64,000 nt of DNA from positions 558,001 to 622,000 of the forward strand of contig CBDBCB010000021.1 of the NCBI GenBank assembly GCA_965202745.1, given 5' to 3'. The notes under the pieces are model-generated. The model did not search any database. It saw only the letters and a program-made list of their open reading frames with translations, and was not told the DNA's origin. The DNA is from JACKII01 sp965202745. Lineage in GTDB: Bacteria > Pseudomonadota > Alphaproteobacteria > Bin95. Position numbers and translations under genes: made by a program. Below, piece by piece: positions 24,232 to 33,211 of this stretch (positions are counted from its first letter, which is position 1; the number at the start of each line of letters is the position of its first letter).

Positions 24232-24815
24232 TGTCAACGGCGGCGTAAAAACCTGCCACTGGGGTGGCGCAAAAGTCGGCCCCTTGGTGCCGCGCCTTGT
24301 GGCGTGATGCCCTCAAATAGCAAGCACGTTCCGAGGCGCGTTGGCCGTTAGGCCAATCAGATGATGATTAGCTTCTGGGGCGGCGGGATTTGCTTTGGTT
24401 GAGGCGGTAACTTTCGCCATTCATCTCCAGGATATTCCCATGATGGGTCAGCCGGTCCAGCAAGGCACCTGTCAGGCGTTCTGTGCCGAAGGGTTCTGTC
24501 CATTCCTCGAACGGCAGATTACTGGTGATCAGTGTTGAGCCGCGCTCGTAACGCTGCGATATCAGTTCGAACAACAGTTCTGCCCCGGTTTTGCTCAGCG
24601 GCACGAACCCCAATTCATCAATGATCAGCAGCTTGACCTTGGCCAATTGGCGTTGCAATCGCAGCAGGCGTTTCTCATCTCTGGCTTCCATCAACTCATG
24701 CACGAGAGAGGCGGCAGTGACGAAGCTGACCGGCATACCCTTCTGGCAGGCGGCCAGACCCAGCCCGAGGGCGACGGGGGTTTTGCCGGTTCCTGACGGG
24801 CCAAGAGCGATGACG
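24232..24815 (-). mobile_element. IS21-family remnant (right end with istB)
   Basis: It carries most of istB and the right terminal repeat (24232-24262, identical to 23595-23625 in inverse). It is cut at 24815 by the IS481-type element, so istA and the left half are lost. Confidence 0.8.
24368..24815 (-). pseudogene. istB: IstB helper ATPase of IS21, N-terminally truncated
   Basis: AAA+ ATPase that supports IS21 transposition. The Walker A motif GPSGTGKT lies close to the truncation point, Walker B is LLIIDELGF, and the sensor-type STLITSNLPFEEW and terminal NQSKSRR are present. The N-terminal domain (normally about 90 residues) was removed when the IS481-type element inserted at 24816. No start codon remains in its natural place. 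Confidence 0.85.
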
Positions 24816-25997
24816 TGTAAAACACACGACTTGATCTGACATTTCTACTCTTATGGAGCTTAATCAAGGAGTGTCGATCAATGACAAGCACTCAAGAGAA
24901 GATCATCAAACCAAAGCTGGGACTGCTGGAGCTGGCCAAACAGCTCGGCAGTGTCAGTCAGGCCTGCAAAGTGATGGGATAGTCGCGGGACAGCTTTTAT
25001 CGGTTCAAAGAACTTTACGACCAAGGCGGCGAAGAGGCCCTGATGGATCTCAGCCGCCGCAAGCCTGTGATGAAGAACCGTGTGCCAGAGCCTGTCGAAA
25101 AGGCGGTGATTGAATTGGCCATAGACAACCCGGCTCTGGGTCAGAAACGGGCGTCGTGGGAGCGGCAAAAGAAAGGGATCATGGTGTCGTCGTCAGGCCT
25201 GCGGTCGATCTGGCGGCGCAATGATCTGGAAACCATGAAGAAGCGGCTCAAGGCCTTGGAAGCCCGCGCCGCGCTGGACGGCATCCTGCTGACCGAGGAC
25301 CAGATGGCCGCCCTGGAAAAAGCCAAGGCCAGGAAAGAGGCGCACGGCGAAATCGCGCGCCACCACCCTGGCTATCTGGGCAGTCAGGACACCTATTATG
25401 GAGGCACAATGAAGGGGGTGGGGCGGATAGATCAACAGACGTTTGTCGACACATATGCCCGCGTGGCGGTTTGCAAACTCTATACCGAAAAGACCGCCAT
25501 CACCGCCGCTGATCTACTCAACGACCGCGTGATCCCTTATCTTTGCCGCACACAAGATCAGCCTGCTGCGCGTGCTGACGGACCGAGGCACGGAATATTG
25601 CGGCAAGGTCGAGAACCACGCCTACCAGCTCTATTGGGCGATCGAGGACATAGACCACACCCGCACCAAGGCCAATTCCCCGCAAACGAATGGCATCTGT
25701 GAGCGGTTCCACCGAACCATCAAGGATGAGTTCTACGACATCGCGTTCCGCAAGAAGCTGTATCGTTCTGTTGAGGAACTACAGGTTGATCTGGACGCGT
25801 GGCTCGCCAAGTACAACGAACAGCGGCCTCCTTCCGGGCGGCACTGCTATGGTAAAACACCTATGCAACCCTTCCGCGAAACGTTACCCATCGCTGTAGA
25901 CAAGACGATCCGGTCGCTCGACCAATCGGACAATGCACAACCCATTCTCAGCAACGCAAGCTGAGCTGTCCGTCAGATCAAGTCTGAAGTTTTACAC
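24816..25997 (+). mobile_element. IS481-family insertion sequence
   Basis: A 1182-bp element with imperfect terminal inverted repeats of about 26 bp: both ends read TGTAAAAC, a variable core, then ACTTGATCTGAC. No target duplication is seen (ATGACG on the left, CTTGAG on the right). It interrupts istB on the left. On the right it joins unrelated sequence beside the nitrile hydratase cluster, so a deletion or rearrangement followed insertion. Confidence 0.85.
24881..25964 (+). pseudogene. IS481-family transposase, nonsense plus frameshift
   Basis: Starts at 24881 after an AAGGAG-like site (MTSTQEKIIKPKLGLLELAK). An in-frame TAG at codon 34 (24980-24982; QACKVMG*SRDSFYRF, probably Tyr before) lies inside the N-terminal helix-turn-helix. 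The rve domain follows (VGRIDQQTFVDTYARV), and a frameshift near 25555 moves LTDRGTEYCG and ICERFHRTIKDEF to another frame ending at 25964. The element is therefore immobile by itself. Confidence 0.88.
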
Positions 25998-26127
25998 TTG
26001 AGGGTGCTTCCAATCACTCTCCCGGAGCCGCCGAAGCGGTGTCCGGGACCCAGCGTTTGGAGCCGCTAGCCTTCGGCCCCGGCGCTTCGGCCAGGAAGGC
26101 GGTGTAGACCGAACAGGCGCAGCAATG
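25998..26127. other. Intergenic stretch between IS481 and nitrile hydratase accessory gene
   Basis: 130 bp with CG-rich hairpin potential (GAGCCGCCGAAGCGG). No gene recognised. Confidence 0.3.
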
Positions 26128-26487
26128 TCAGTGTCTCTCACCCCGCCCCAGTTCGATCGGCTGACCATGTGGCGTGGCTTTTGCGGCGCGGTCCCAGGCT
26201 TCTTTGCGCTCAGTAAGCTCAGTCTTGGACGAAGCGCCTTTCTCTGCCACCAGCCGCTCCAATGCTGGCAGCCAGTGTCCGTAGTAGGTGTCGCCCAGGT
26301 CCGGATCTCCAGCGGCTTGCGCCCGCTTGATCTCGTCTGAGAGCGCGGCCGCCCATTCAGGCCACGTGAACAGGCCCTGTTCGTGCAGTTTCACGGTCAT
26401 GGCGAAGGCCTGAGCCATCCAGGGCTCGGCAAATACTGGCTCGCCGCCGCCATCCGACGGCTGTCCGGGAAGCAGGTCAGGCGGCAT
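26128..26487 (-). CDS. Nitrile hydratase accessory (activator) protein
   Basis: 119 residues starting MPPDLLPGQPSDGGG and including VFAEPWMAQAFAMTVKLHEQG, FTWPEWAAALSDEI, DTYYGHWLPALERLVAEKG and a tail KATPHGQPIELG. This matches the small accessory proteins that load metal into nitrile hydratase and resemble the N-terminal part of its beta subunit. The start at 26487 overlaps the end of the beta-subunit gene by 11 bp. The frame is intact although both structural subunits are broken, so it has no partner here. Confidence 0.82.
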   Translation of the reverse strand: MPPDLLPGQPSDGGGEPVFAEPWMAQAFAMTVKLHEQGLFTWPEWAAALSDEIKRAQAAGDPDLGDTYYGHWLPALERLVAEKGASSKTELTERKEAWDRAAKATPHGQPIELGRGERH

Positions 26488-27075
26488 CCAGATAGCTTTC
26501 CCACAGATCAACACAGGTGCTGGTGCCCGGTTCGGCATCCGGCCCCCCAAAGGTCCACGCCTGTGAAGCGCACGGTGTAGAGGTGCTGCGGCTCTTCCCC
26601 CGCATATTGGGAGTTTGTGTCTGGGAAGACATGCACGCCGTGCAACAGTTCTACCGTGCCGATCTTGCCGCGGGCATAGCGGGGCAGGCGGGTGTGGGTT
26701 GTGGGGTTGATATTGGCTGTGCGCACCCGGTCGCCTGTCTTGAAACGCGGCGCGGTACCGGTTTCCCTGGTGCTTGGGCCTCCTTTGGCAAGGGTCTTCG
26801 CAACATCGGCGGCTTTCAAGGTGCGGGCGATTGGTTTGGGCTCGGTTTGCACCGCACTTGCTGTCATCTCATCCGGTGTCACCATGCCCCGGTCTGCCAG
26901 AAGGTATTCCAGGCCATGAAGCCAATGCTCGTAATAGCCGCTCGCCGGTGAATCCCGCCGCGAGGGTCAGGGCAAAGCATTTCCGCTCCCAGTCGGCATG
27001 AAACAGCGGCTCATCCGGGTCAGGATTGATTGGGCCGAAGCCATGCATGCCGCCCAGGTCGTGCGCTCCATTCAT
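26477..27075 (-). pseudogene. nthB: Nitrile hydratase beta subunit, internal deletion and frameshifts
   Basis: Starts MNGAHDLGGMHGFGPINPD, unmistakable beta-subunit N-terminus. After ALTLAAGFTGE the family has about 25 residues that are missing here; the sequence jumps, in another frame, to SGYYEHWLHGLEYLL. The C-terminal SH3-like domain (PRFKTGDRVRTANINPTTHT, LPRYARGKIGTVE) follows, then a second frameshift in a run of six G near 26540 before the real end VDLWESYLDAA at 26477. It cannot form the alpha-beta heterodimer. Confidence 0.88.
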
Positions 27076-27079
27076 AGGC

Positions 27080-27690
27080 TCAACCCTCTGCCGGACGCTG
27101 GGCGAGGCCGACGCCGATCATCGAATCACGCGTCACCCAATCCGCCAGCTCCGCCTCGCTCAGGCCATGGGCTTCCGCTGGCTGCTCCGGTAGAACCAGG
27201 TAACGAATTTAGGCGGTTGAATCCCAGACCTGTACTTCCTTGCCCTCCGGTAGGCCGCCGCCGAATTCTGCCAGCACAGCGCGGGGCTGCATGACGGCGC
27301 GGCCTTGTACCAGGTCGGCGGCAGGCCCAGCACCGGCCAGGGGTAGCAAGAGCAGAGGGTACAGACGACCATGTTATGGGTCTCGGGCGTGTTCTCGACC
27401 ACGACCATGTGCTCGCCTTGGCGACCGGTAAAGCCCAGGGAGGCGATGGCGGAGGTTGCATCCTCCAGCAGCCACTTCTTGAAGGCGGGGTCTGTCCAGG
27501 CCTTGGCAACCACCTGCGCGCCGTTCCGTGGGCCGACCTTGGTCTCGTAGGTTTCTATCAGGGCATCAAGCGCCGCCGGGTCCACATAACCTTTCTCCAG
27601 CAGCACTGATTCGAGAGCCCTGACGCGCAACTCGACGTCAGACAATTCAGAGTGCTCATGGTCATGATCGTGCTGATGATGCTCGCTCAT
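27080..27690 (-). pseudogene. nthA: Nitrile hydratase alpha subunit (cobalt type), frameshift and stop
   Basis: Starts MSEHHQHDHDHEHSELSD at 27690. The metal centre VCTLCSCYPWPVLG carries Thr between the first two cysteines, the cobalt-type signature (iron-type has Ser). Just after LPPTWYKAA a short deletion (about four codons plus a frameshift) removes the YRSR-like stretch. In the true frame AVLAEFGGGLPEGKEVQVWD is followed by an in-frame TAA at 27209-27211, then LVLPEQPAEAHGLSEAELAD to the stop at 27080. The enzyme hydrates nitriles to amides. Alpha, beta and activator lie in that order with 4-bp spacing and overlap. Confidence 0.9.
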
Positions 27691-27805
27691 CGTCTTATCT
27701 CTTTGCAATGTGACTGGCTGTGTTAGACCTTGGCACCTGAACCTTCTGCATGGAAGCCCCTTTGTGGCTCCGCCCAAGCTGATCCGTCAAGGAGTTCCGC
27801 CACTG

Positions 27806-28456
27806 ATGAGCAGCCCTCCTGTTACCGGTAACATTATCTACTTGTTTGCGACCCGCGTGCTGCAAAAGGTCTGGCCGGATACCGGTGGTCTGAACGATGC
27901 CCTGCACCGGATAGTGGTAGCGCGCCGGCAATCGGCCGAAACCACCAGGCGAACCAATGTCGGCGGCTGGCAGTCCACCCATGACCTGCTGAAATGGGAC
28001 TATCCCGAGATCGGACAATTGGGCCAGATGATCAACTCCGGGTTCGGCGAGATGATGGAGTCCGAACTGGGCACCGGTGCCTTTCAGTGCAGCCTATCCG
28101 CCGTGGCCTGGGCCAATGTGAACACGGACGGCGACTACAACCGCATCCACACTCACGGCGACAGCCACATTTCCGGCGTCTACTACGTCTCCATGGGGGA
28201 GCCCGACCCGGCGCGCAGCCCCAATGGCGCGTTCGAGTTCCTGGATCCGCGGGTTTCGGCGGGGATGCCATCCATTCCCGGCGTACCGGTTGTCACCGGC
28301 GGGCTGGTAACGCCCGTGCCCGGTATGATGATTGTGTTTCCGTCCTGGCTGGCGCATGGCGTGCTGCCGTTTTTCGGCAAGGGCGAGCGCATCTCCATTG
28401 CCTTCAACATCAAGGTCAACAATCTCCAACTGGATCAGGGAGCCAACAAGCGATGA
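27806..28456 (+). CDS. TIGR02466-type 2OG-Fe(II) oxygenase
   Basis: 216 residues. The start at 27806 (MSSPPVTGNIIYLFAT) has an AAGGAG site 11 bp upstream. Double-stranded beta-helix features: WANVNTDGDYNRIHTHGDSH with candidate iron-ligand His, SGVYYVSMGEPD, and PGMMIVFPSWLAHGVLPF with the distal His. This is the pattern of the putative 2-oxoglutarate/Fe(II) oxygenase family TIGR02466, whose substrate is not known to me. Its stop overlaps the SDR start (ATGA), so both are co-translated. Confidence 0.8.
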   Translation: MSSPPVTGNIIYLFATRVLQKVWPDTGGLNDALHRIVVARRQSAETTRRTNVGGWQSTHDLLKWDYPEIGQLGQMINSGFGEMMESELGTGAFQCSLSAVAWANVNTDGDYNRIHTHGDSHISGVYYVSMGEPDPARSPNGAFEFLDPRVSAGMPSIPGVPVVTGGLVTPVPGMMIVFPSWLAHGVLPFFGKGERISIAFNIKVNNLQLDQGANKR

Positions 28457-29232
28457 CCCTTCAAGGAAAGATCGCCCTAGTCACCGGGGCCGGCAGCGGT
28501 ATCGGCCATGCCATTACCTTGGCTCTGGCGGAGGCCGGCGCGACCATGGTCGCCGCCGACATAAACCCGGAAGCCGCGCAGGCGACCGTCGAGCGGGCAG
28601 CGCAGTTTCAGGTACCTTCGTCAGCGGTACAGGCCGATTGCGGCGAGGTCGCCAGCATCAATGCCATGGTGGATGAAGTGGTTGCCCGGCATGGGCGGCT
28701 CGACATCATCGTCAACAATGCCGGTGTCACACGCAGCGCCTACATCATGGACCTGACCGAGGAAGACTGGGACCGTATCCACCGGGTGAATGCCAAGGGC
28801 GTGTTCTTCTGCCTGCAACGCGCCGCCCGCCAGATGATCGAGCAGAAGGAAGGCCGCATCATCAACATCGCCAGCATTGCGGGGCGGGGCTACAAAGACA
28901 CCTCCAACGCCGTCTATGCCGCCAGCAAGGGCGCGGTGATCTCGTTGACCAAGACTGCCTCCCAGCAACTGGGGCGGCACAACATCAACGTCAATTCCAT
29001 CTGTCCTGGCGCAACGCTGACGCCGCTGGTGGACACCATGATGGACGTGCGTTCGGCGGAGCAGGGCATCACCAAGGAAGAGATGATGGCCAAGTTCGAA
29101 CGTCCCATTCCCATCGGGCGTGCCAACACGCCAGAAGACATTGCCGCCATGGCCGTGTTCCTGGCGAGCCCGGGAGCGCGGAATATCACTGGCCAATGCT
29201 ACAACGTCGATGGTGGCCTGGTGACCAGCTAG
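28453..29232 (+). CDS. Short-chain dehydrogenase/reductase
   Basis: A classical SDR of 259 residues. The nucleotide-binding motif TGAGSGIG is at residues 12-19, acidic ADIN at the end of beta2 suggests NAD(H), NNAG follows beta4, and the catalytic Ser (NIASIAG) and YAASK are present. C-terminal GQCYNVDGGLVTS is typical of the glucose/3-oxoacyl-reductase-like group. Its start overlaps the preceding oxygenase stop by 4 bp. Intact; substrate unknown. Confidence 0.9.
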   Translation: MTLQGKIALVTGAGSGIGHAITLALAEAGATMVAADINPEAAQATVERAAQFQVPSSAVQADCGEVASINAMVDEVVARHGRLDIIVNNAGVTRSAYIMDLTEEDWDRIHRVNAKGVFFCLQRAARQMIEQKEGRIINIASIAGRGYKDTSNAVYAASKGAVISLTKTASQQLGRHNINVNSICPGATLTPLVDTMMDVRSAEQGITKEEMMAKFERPIPIGRANTPEDIAAMAVFLASPGARNITGQCYNVDGGLVTS

Positions 29233-29313
29233 GCAGGAGATGGGCGCCAGGCGTTGCGTACGAGCATCCCGCCACATCGCTCTCCAGTGACGGGAGCGGT
29301 ATCCAACTAAGCT

Positions 29314-30272
29314 ATGGCACTCGTCCTCGAAATCATCATCCCGATATTCGGCTTTATCGGGCTTGGCTATGTCATGGCGCACACGCCGCTGCTCTCGGGC
29401 GAAGGCACCAAGGGTCTGACGCAGTTCGTGTTCTATTGTGCCCGCCCGGCCCTGCTGTTCCGGGCGGGCACACGGCTGTTCAACGAGGCCGCAGAACCCC
29501 TGGAGCCCGGCCTGCTGGTTGCCTTCTTTGGCACGGGGCTCTCGATCCAGGTGTCGGTGCTTCTCCGGCTCTGGCTGGGACGGGGCAGGGCGCTGGCGGA
29601 GGCGACCATGGCGGGCCTCTGCGCGGCCTTCACCAACACCGTGATGCTCGGCCTCCCTCTGGCGTATGCGCTCTTCGGCGACCGGGGCCTGCTGCTGACC
29701 TCCTCCATCATCGCCGTTAACGGCCTCCTCTACTACACGCTGACCACCACCCTGATCGAGCTTGGCCAGGGCCGTGGCAGCAGTCCCTGGCGCAACGTGG
29801 CAGGCGGGGACTGGTGGCGCTGGTCAAGAACCCGATCCTGCTTGGCATGGTCATCGGGCTGGTTTGGGGCTTCCTCGGCGTGCCGATCCCGAGACCGGCG
29901 GCCAAGATGATCGACCTGCTGGCGGCCGCTGCGCCGCCGGTGGCCTTGTTCGCGCTGGGGGCGTCGCTGGTGCAGTTCAAGCTGGCCGGTGATCTTGTGG
30001 AGGCTGCCTGGCTCTCCGTCATCAAGCTGCTGGTGAGCCCGGCGCTGGCGGGCTTGATCGGCTATTACGTGGCGGGGCTCACCGGCGACACGCTGGCGCT
30101 CGCCATGATCCTGGCTTCGACCCCGGTCGGCGTGAACCCGTTCCTGATCGCCAGCAGGTACGGCGTTTACGTGCAGCGCTGCGGTAGCGCCATCCTGATC
30201 ACCACGGCCCTAAGCGTTGTCAGTATCGGCGTCCTGATTGCGCTGCTGGTGCCGGGAGCGATCCCGCCCTAA
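29314..30272 (+). pseudogene. AEC-family (auxin efflux carrier-like) transporter, frameshifted
   Basis: N-terminal half MALVLEIIIPIFGFIGLGYV through GLCAAFTNTVMLGLPLAYAL and SSIIAVNGLLYYTLTTTLIEL is followed by a frameshift near 29810. The C-terminal half continues in another frame (VKNPILLGMVIGLVWGFLG to MILASTPVGVNPFLIASRYG) to 30272. This family has 10 membrane segments in two bundles and exports organic anions. One small indel is the only lesion seen. Confidence 0.85.
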
Positions 30273-30311
30273 AGTACCGGCCTCTCCATATCCGTTATTG
30301 CTAGTTCCCCC

Positions 30312-31226
30312 ATGATTGAGCTTTGGATTCCGGTCACCATTACGGCGGCCTTCATGCAGAACCTGCGTTCTGCGGTGCAGAAGTACCTGAAGGGCCAATT
30401 GTCCACGACCGGCGCGACCTTTGTGCGGTTCGGCTATGGCCTGCCGCTTGCCATCGCCTATGTGGCGCTCCTGCATTTCGGCGTTGACCTGCCCATTCCC
30501 AGCATCAATACCGAGTTTATGCTCTACACCATGCTGGGCGGCATCACGCAGATCCTGGCGACCTTCCTACTGGTCTATCTGTTCGGCCTGCGCAACTTTG
30601 CGGTCGGCACCGCCTATTCCAAGACGGAGGCGATCCAGGCCGCGGTCTTCGGCTTCGTGCTGCTGGCAGACCCGCTGTCGCTGGGGGCGGGCGTGGCCAT
30701 CCTGATCGGCTTCTTCGGTGTGGCCCTGATCTCTGTCACCAACACGAAGCTCACCCTCGCCACCATCCTGAAGGCCACCTTCTCCCGCACCGCCGGCATC
30801 GGCTTGCTTAGCGGTGCGCTGTTCGGCGCCTCCGCAGTGGGTTTCCGCGGCGGTTCGCTGGCGCTGGGCGGCGGCGAGGAGGAGTTCCTGATGCAGGCGG
30901 GCTTCACCCTCATGTGCGGCATCACCTTCCAGACCCTGGTGATCCTCGCCTACATGCAGTGGAAGGAGCCCGGCCAGATCAAGGCCGTTGTCCGCGCCTG
31001 GAAGCCCGCCAGCATGGTTGGCCTGTCGGGCGTGCTCGGCTCCATCTGCTGGTTCACGGCCATGACGATCCAGAGCGCCGCCTATGTCCGCACGCTTGGC
31101 CAGATCGAGCTGATTTTCACCTTTGCCGCCAGCTACTTCATCTTCAAGGAGCGACCGAACCGGACCGAGATCATTGGCGTGCTCTTGATCGCCGCCGGTA
31201 TTATTGTTCTGCTACAGTCGAAGTAG
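30312..31226 (+). CDS. EamA/DMT-family transporter
   Basis: A 304-residue membrane protein with two EamA repeats: GLPLAIAYVALLHFGVDLP and LVYLFGLRNFAVGTAYSKTE in the first, GQIELIFTFAASYFIFKERP in the second, ten predicted membrane segments. It lies between the broken AEC carrier and the HCCA-isomerase-like gene, 18 bp upstream of the latter, with which it is probably co-transcribed. Intact; substrate unknown. Confidence 0.85.
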   Translation: MIELWIPVTITAAFMQNLRSAVQKYLKGQLSTTGATFVRFGYGLPLAIAYVALLHFGVDLPIPSINTEFMLYTMLGGITQILATFLLVYLFGLRNFAVGTAYSKTEAIQAAVFGFVLLADPLSLGAGVAILIGFFGVALISVTNTKLTLATILKATFSRTAGIGLLSGALFGASAVGFRGGSLALGGGEEEFLMQAGFTLMCGITFQTLVILAYMQWKEPGQIKAVVRAWKPASMVGLSGVLGSICWFTAMTIQSAAYVRTLGQIELIFTFAASYFIFKERPNRTEIIGVLLIAAGIIVLLQSK

Positions 31227-31244
31227 CCGCGTGAGGAGCCCATC

Positions 31245-31859
31245 ATGAGCGACGAGAAGCCCGCCAAGAAGATCGACTATTACTTCTGCCTGAACTCCCC
31301 CTGGGTCTACCTGGCCCAGCGGCGGCTGGAGCAGATCGCCGCCGACTCAGGGGCCAAGATCCGCTACTTCCCGGTGGACCTGCGCGAGATGATGATCCGC
31401 CTGCTGGGCGATGACGACGCGCCGGAGCGCTCCGAGAGCCACCGCAAGTACGGCAAGCGCGAGATGCAGCGCTGGGCCGGATTTTACGGCCTGCCGCTGT
31501 CGGAGAAGCCGCAGTTCTACCCCGTCAGCCAGCGCCGCGCGGCTCTGCTGACCGTGGCCTGCGACCGCATGGGCATGGAGACCGGGAAGCTGGTCTTTGC
31601 CCTGCCCCAGGCGGTGTGGGCCCAGGACTGCAACATCAACGACTGGCGCGAACTGGAAGCCATCGCCAACGAGGCCGGCCTGCCCGGCGACATCCTGGTG
31701 CAGGCAGCGCAGGACGCGGGCACCGAAGAAGAGTTCTTGGAGAACACCGAACTCGCCCTCCAGAAGAACATTTTTGGCATACCCAGTTACGTGGTGGACG
31801 GAGAGCTTTTCTGGGGCCAGGACCGCCTCGACTGGGTGGAGAGAGCGGTATCTGAATAA
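31245..31859 (+). CDS. 2-hydroxychromene-2-carboxylate isomerase / DsbA-family protein
   Basis: 204 residues with the kappa-GST/DsbA thioredoxin fold lacking a CxxC. DYYFCLNSPWVYLAQRRLE gives the N-terminal strand and the glutathione-contacting Ser-Pro region, PVSQRRAAL lies in the helical insert, and FGIPSYVVDGELFWGQDRL is the conserved C-terminal cis-Pro and strand. HCCA isomerases are glutathione-dependent enzymes of naphthalene catabolism, but many relatives have other roles. Start at 31245 with GAGGAG upstream. Intact. Confidence 0.85.
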   Translation: MSDEKPAKKIDYYFCLNSPWVYLAQRRLEQIAADSGAKIRYFPVDLREMMIRLLGDDDAPERSESHRKYGKREMQRWAGFYGLPLSEKPQFYPVSQRRAALLTVACDRMGMETGKLVFALPQAVWAQDCNINDWRELEAIANEAGLPGDILVQAAQDAGTEEEFLENTELALQKNIFGIPSYVVDGELFWGQDRLDWVERAVSE

Positions 31860-31929
31860 GTTTAAGGTAACTGGATATTCTGAAAAAACAACCTAGGCGA
31901 AACTATACTTTTGTGCGCAAAACTAAACA

Positions 31930-32021
31930 TTTTAGGTGCCATGGTACCGCTAAAAGTTTAGGTGCGGTTTAGGCTATGTTTATGCTGGGTTTACCGGATG
32001 TTTAGGGTGGGTTTAGCCCAG
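31930..32021. repeat. Palindrome abutting six 11-bp phased direct repeats
   Basis: An imperfect palindrome (31930-31955: arms TTTTAG/CTAAAA around a GGTGCCATGGTACC core) is followed at once by six units beginning GTTTA at 31956, 31967, 31978, 31989, 32000 and 32011. Each unit is exactly 11 bp, with GTTTA fixed and the other six bases variable. The spacing equals about one helical turn. The array lies in a 300-bp gap between convergent genes. A further inverted repeat CATCTC...GAGATG lies at 32051-32083. Confidence 0.85.
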
Positions 32022-32162
32022 ATGTCGCCGTCCGAGTGTCGGTTGCGTAGCATCTCCAAACATATGCTACGGTTTTAGAGATGGTGCCTCGAACGAAAAA
32101 TTCCACACAAATACAATGCTTCCGTTAGCAATAGAAAGTGACGCGGCGGACAGGTGGTGTTC

Positions 32163-32636
32163 CTATTGGACCAGCCGAAAAAACAAAGCGTCCGGCAGAA
32201 GGCGTGCCAACCGGAAGCGCCAGGCGAAGCGGCGGGGGAAATCGGTACGGAAGCGGCCGCTCTGCATGGCCTGCCCCAGCACGCGGGCCGTGCCGGTAAA
32301 ATTCACGTTGCACATGGCCTCGACCGCTTCGGCATCCCATGCCGTTGCGGATACGGGCTCGTAGACGCCCGCGTTGATGATGACGCCGTCGATGGGTGGC
32401 AGGGAGGTGAAGGCAGTGGCTACACTTTCGCTGTCAGGGATATCGCAGGGGGCGGCTATGTGCTCTCCGGTTGCCGGCAATGGCAATTCCCTGGCCAGCG
32501 TTTCCAGCCGTTCCACGTTGCGGGCGGAGAGGCAAAGACAGGTGCCCGCGCGGGTGAGTTCGTGCGCAAGTGCCCGGCCCAGCCCCTCAGATGCGCCGAC
32601 CAGCCAGTAGGTCTTGCCGTTGAGCGATACTGCCAT
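32163..32636 (-). pseudogene. SDR family protein with in-frame internal deletion
   Basis: The N-terminal Rossmann half is normal: GASEGLGRALAHELTRAG, then INAGVYEP in the NxAG position and NVNFTGTARVLGQ at the following helix. It then jumps without a frame change to FRTDFPRRFAWRFRLARLLP, which is the extreme C-terminus of this SDR subfamily. About 90 codons holding the catalytic Ser, YxxxK and the substrate loop are gone, leaving 157 residues. The open frame is preserved, but the product cannot be a working dehydrogenase. Last gene of the decayed operon. Confidence 0.8.
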
Positions 32637-32645
32637 GATGCGGGC

Positions 32646-33211
32646 CTACCCGCCGTCCATGCGGCGGAAAACGGCGAAAAGTTCGGCTGCCTTGATGGAA
32701 AATTTGCGCATGTCGGAGCGGTTTACGATGGTTCCGTCCCCCATCAGATATAGCCAGTCTACCACATTCAGTACATGCTCGCCCGCTCCGGCAGTTGCAG
32801 GCAGTAGGTCATGCGCACGGCATTGCCGGAGACCACGCCTTCCGCCGGGCCGATCACGTTAGCAGCGGTGGCGGTGAAGCGGTCTGGCCCGTCAAAGCGG
32901 ATCTGCCACTCGCGGGTATCTTCCGTCGCCATGCCGTCATAGGAGAAACGTTCGGCCAAGATGCCCCCCGTCTCGTCGAACGTGCCGGTGATCTGGGCGG
33001 AAAAACAGGCATTGGTCCGGCCAGAATAGTCGAAAATCACGCCATGCACGACGTAGATTCCGGAGAGCGCCTGGCGGAGGTCGAACGCCGGTGCTTCAGC
33101 GGCATAGTCGGCGGGACTTTAGGCCCGGAAGCTCCAGAAATGATCCCAGACGAAGCCCAGGCCGAGGCAGATGACGATACCGGAGGCGATGTAGGCGACC
33201 GCGCTAATCAT
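32646..33211 (-). pseudogene. DUF3833 protein, in-frame stop and frameshift
   Basis: Starts MISAVAYIASGIVICLGLGF at 33211 (an N-terminal membrane segment), overlapping the MFS stop as ATGA. An in-frame TAA at 33119-33121 (FWSFRA*SPADYAAEAP, probably CAA before) precedes the DUF3833 body (GIYVVHGVIFDYSGR, FSYDGMATEDTREWQIRF). A frameshift near 32785 then moves the end (LNVVDWLYLMGDGTIVNRSD) to another frame ending at 32646. Family function is unknown, but it recurs in this operon type. Confidence 0.82.

Noticed and set aside
31930..32021. Plasmid iteron origin or CRISPR array
   Set aside because: Units are 11 bp with only five fixed bases, too short for iterons (about 17-22 bp) or CRISPR repeats; no rep or cas gene is near.
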